Below, piece after piece: positions 5,983 to 6,032 of a DNA stretch of 6,032 nucleotides; the stretch's first letter is position 1, and each line of letters begins with the position of its first letter. Source of the stretch: Chloroflexota bacterium (GTDB taxonomy: Bacteria; Chloroflexota; Anaerolineae; Caldilineales; Caldilineaceae); assembly GCA_016199425.1 (NCBI GenBank), contig JACQGT010000652.1:1-6032 (forward strand). Reading direction: 5' to 3'. The position numbers and the translations under genes are program-made. The notes under the pieces are model-generated. The model had not been told where the DNA came from, made no database searches, and saw only the letters and a list, made by a program, of their open reading frames with translations.

Positions 5983-6032
5983 GGACGGATTGGTAATCCG
6001 CCCGCAAATGACAGCGTAGGGCGGATTGGTAA
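5983..6032. repeat. Palindromic repeat, one full and one truncated copy
   Basis: The first copy, at 5983-6003, is a hairpin. GGACGGATT pairs with AATCCGCCC around the loop GGT, with one A-C mismatch. A second copy starts 36 bases later at 6019 (GGGCGGATTGGTAA), matches the first in 13 of 14 bases, and is cut off by the window end. The element begins 12 bases after the lipoprotein stop and is likely part of a dispersed or tandem repeat array. No T-run follows, so termination is only possible, not shown. Confidence 0.7.

Noticed and set aside
5306..6007. Minus-strand open frame (233 codons) opposite the lipoprotein gene
   Set aside because: It overlaps the conserved half of the solute-binding protein and runs through the palindromic repeat; there is no ribosome site or domain support.
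5983..6032. CRISPR array
   Set aside because: The repeated unit is a short self-complementary hairpin with only two visible copies, and no cas genes are in the window.

Overview
This looks like a chromosomal housekeeping segment from a moderately GC-rich bacterium. My best guess is a Chloroflexota-like organism (Caldilineae or Anaerolineae type). That rests on the combination of a Firmicutes-like RNase Y/RicT pair, a family-1 solute-binding lipoprotein, and gaps filled with palindromic repeats. It is an inference, not something the sequence proves. No phage, transposase, CRISPR array, tRNA or rRNA was seen.

Layout from left to right. (1) 1-396, plus strand: the C-terminal part of the recombination regulator RecX, cut off by the window edge. 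(2) 397-580: a gap with a 9-bp perfect hairpin, four GATC sites at an exact 10-nt period, and a separate 28-nt near-perfect palindrome. (3) 581-2143, plus: full-length RNase Y (rny), with a membrane anchor, coiled coil, KH and HD domains. (4) 2150-2222: a perfect 32-bp inverted repeat with a 9-nt loop, between convergent genes and overlapping the next gene's stop codon. (5) 2219-3214, minus: a PSP1-domain protein of the RicT/YaaT family, with both CX4CC motifs and an unusual C-terminal CX2CX2C plus Arg-rich tail. (6) 3264-4307, minus: the DNA polymerase III delta' subunit (holB), upstream of ricT in the same operon. (7) 4308-4624: a divergent control region with an extended -10 promoter on each strand and imperfect hairpins between them. 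(8) 4625-5971, plus: a lipoprotein resembling ABC-transporter solute-binding proteins. (9) 5972-6032: the start of a repeated GC-rich palindromic element, truncated by the window end.

How the genes relate. recX-rny and holB-ricT are each conserved gene neighbourhoods. Here the two blocks meet tail to tail. In Bacillus subtilis, RicT belongs to the Ric (Y) complex that directs RNase Y to selected mRNAs. This window therefore puts the nuclease and a likely specificity factor side by side, separated only by a shared palindrome. The lipoprotein is transcribed away from holB and has no visible transporter partners here. The most unusual signals are the perfect palindrome between rny and ricT, the extra Cys motif in RicT, and a different dyad element in nearly every gap.
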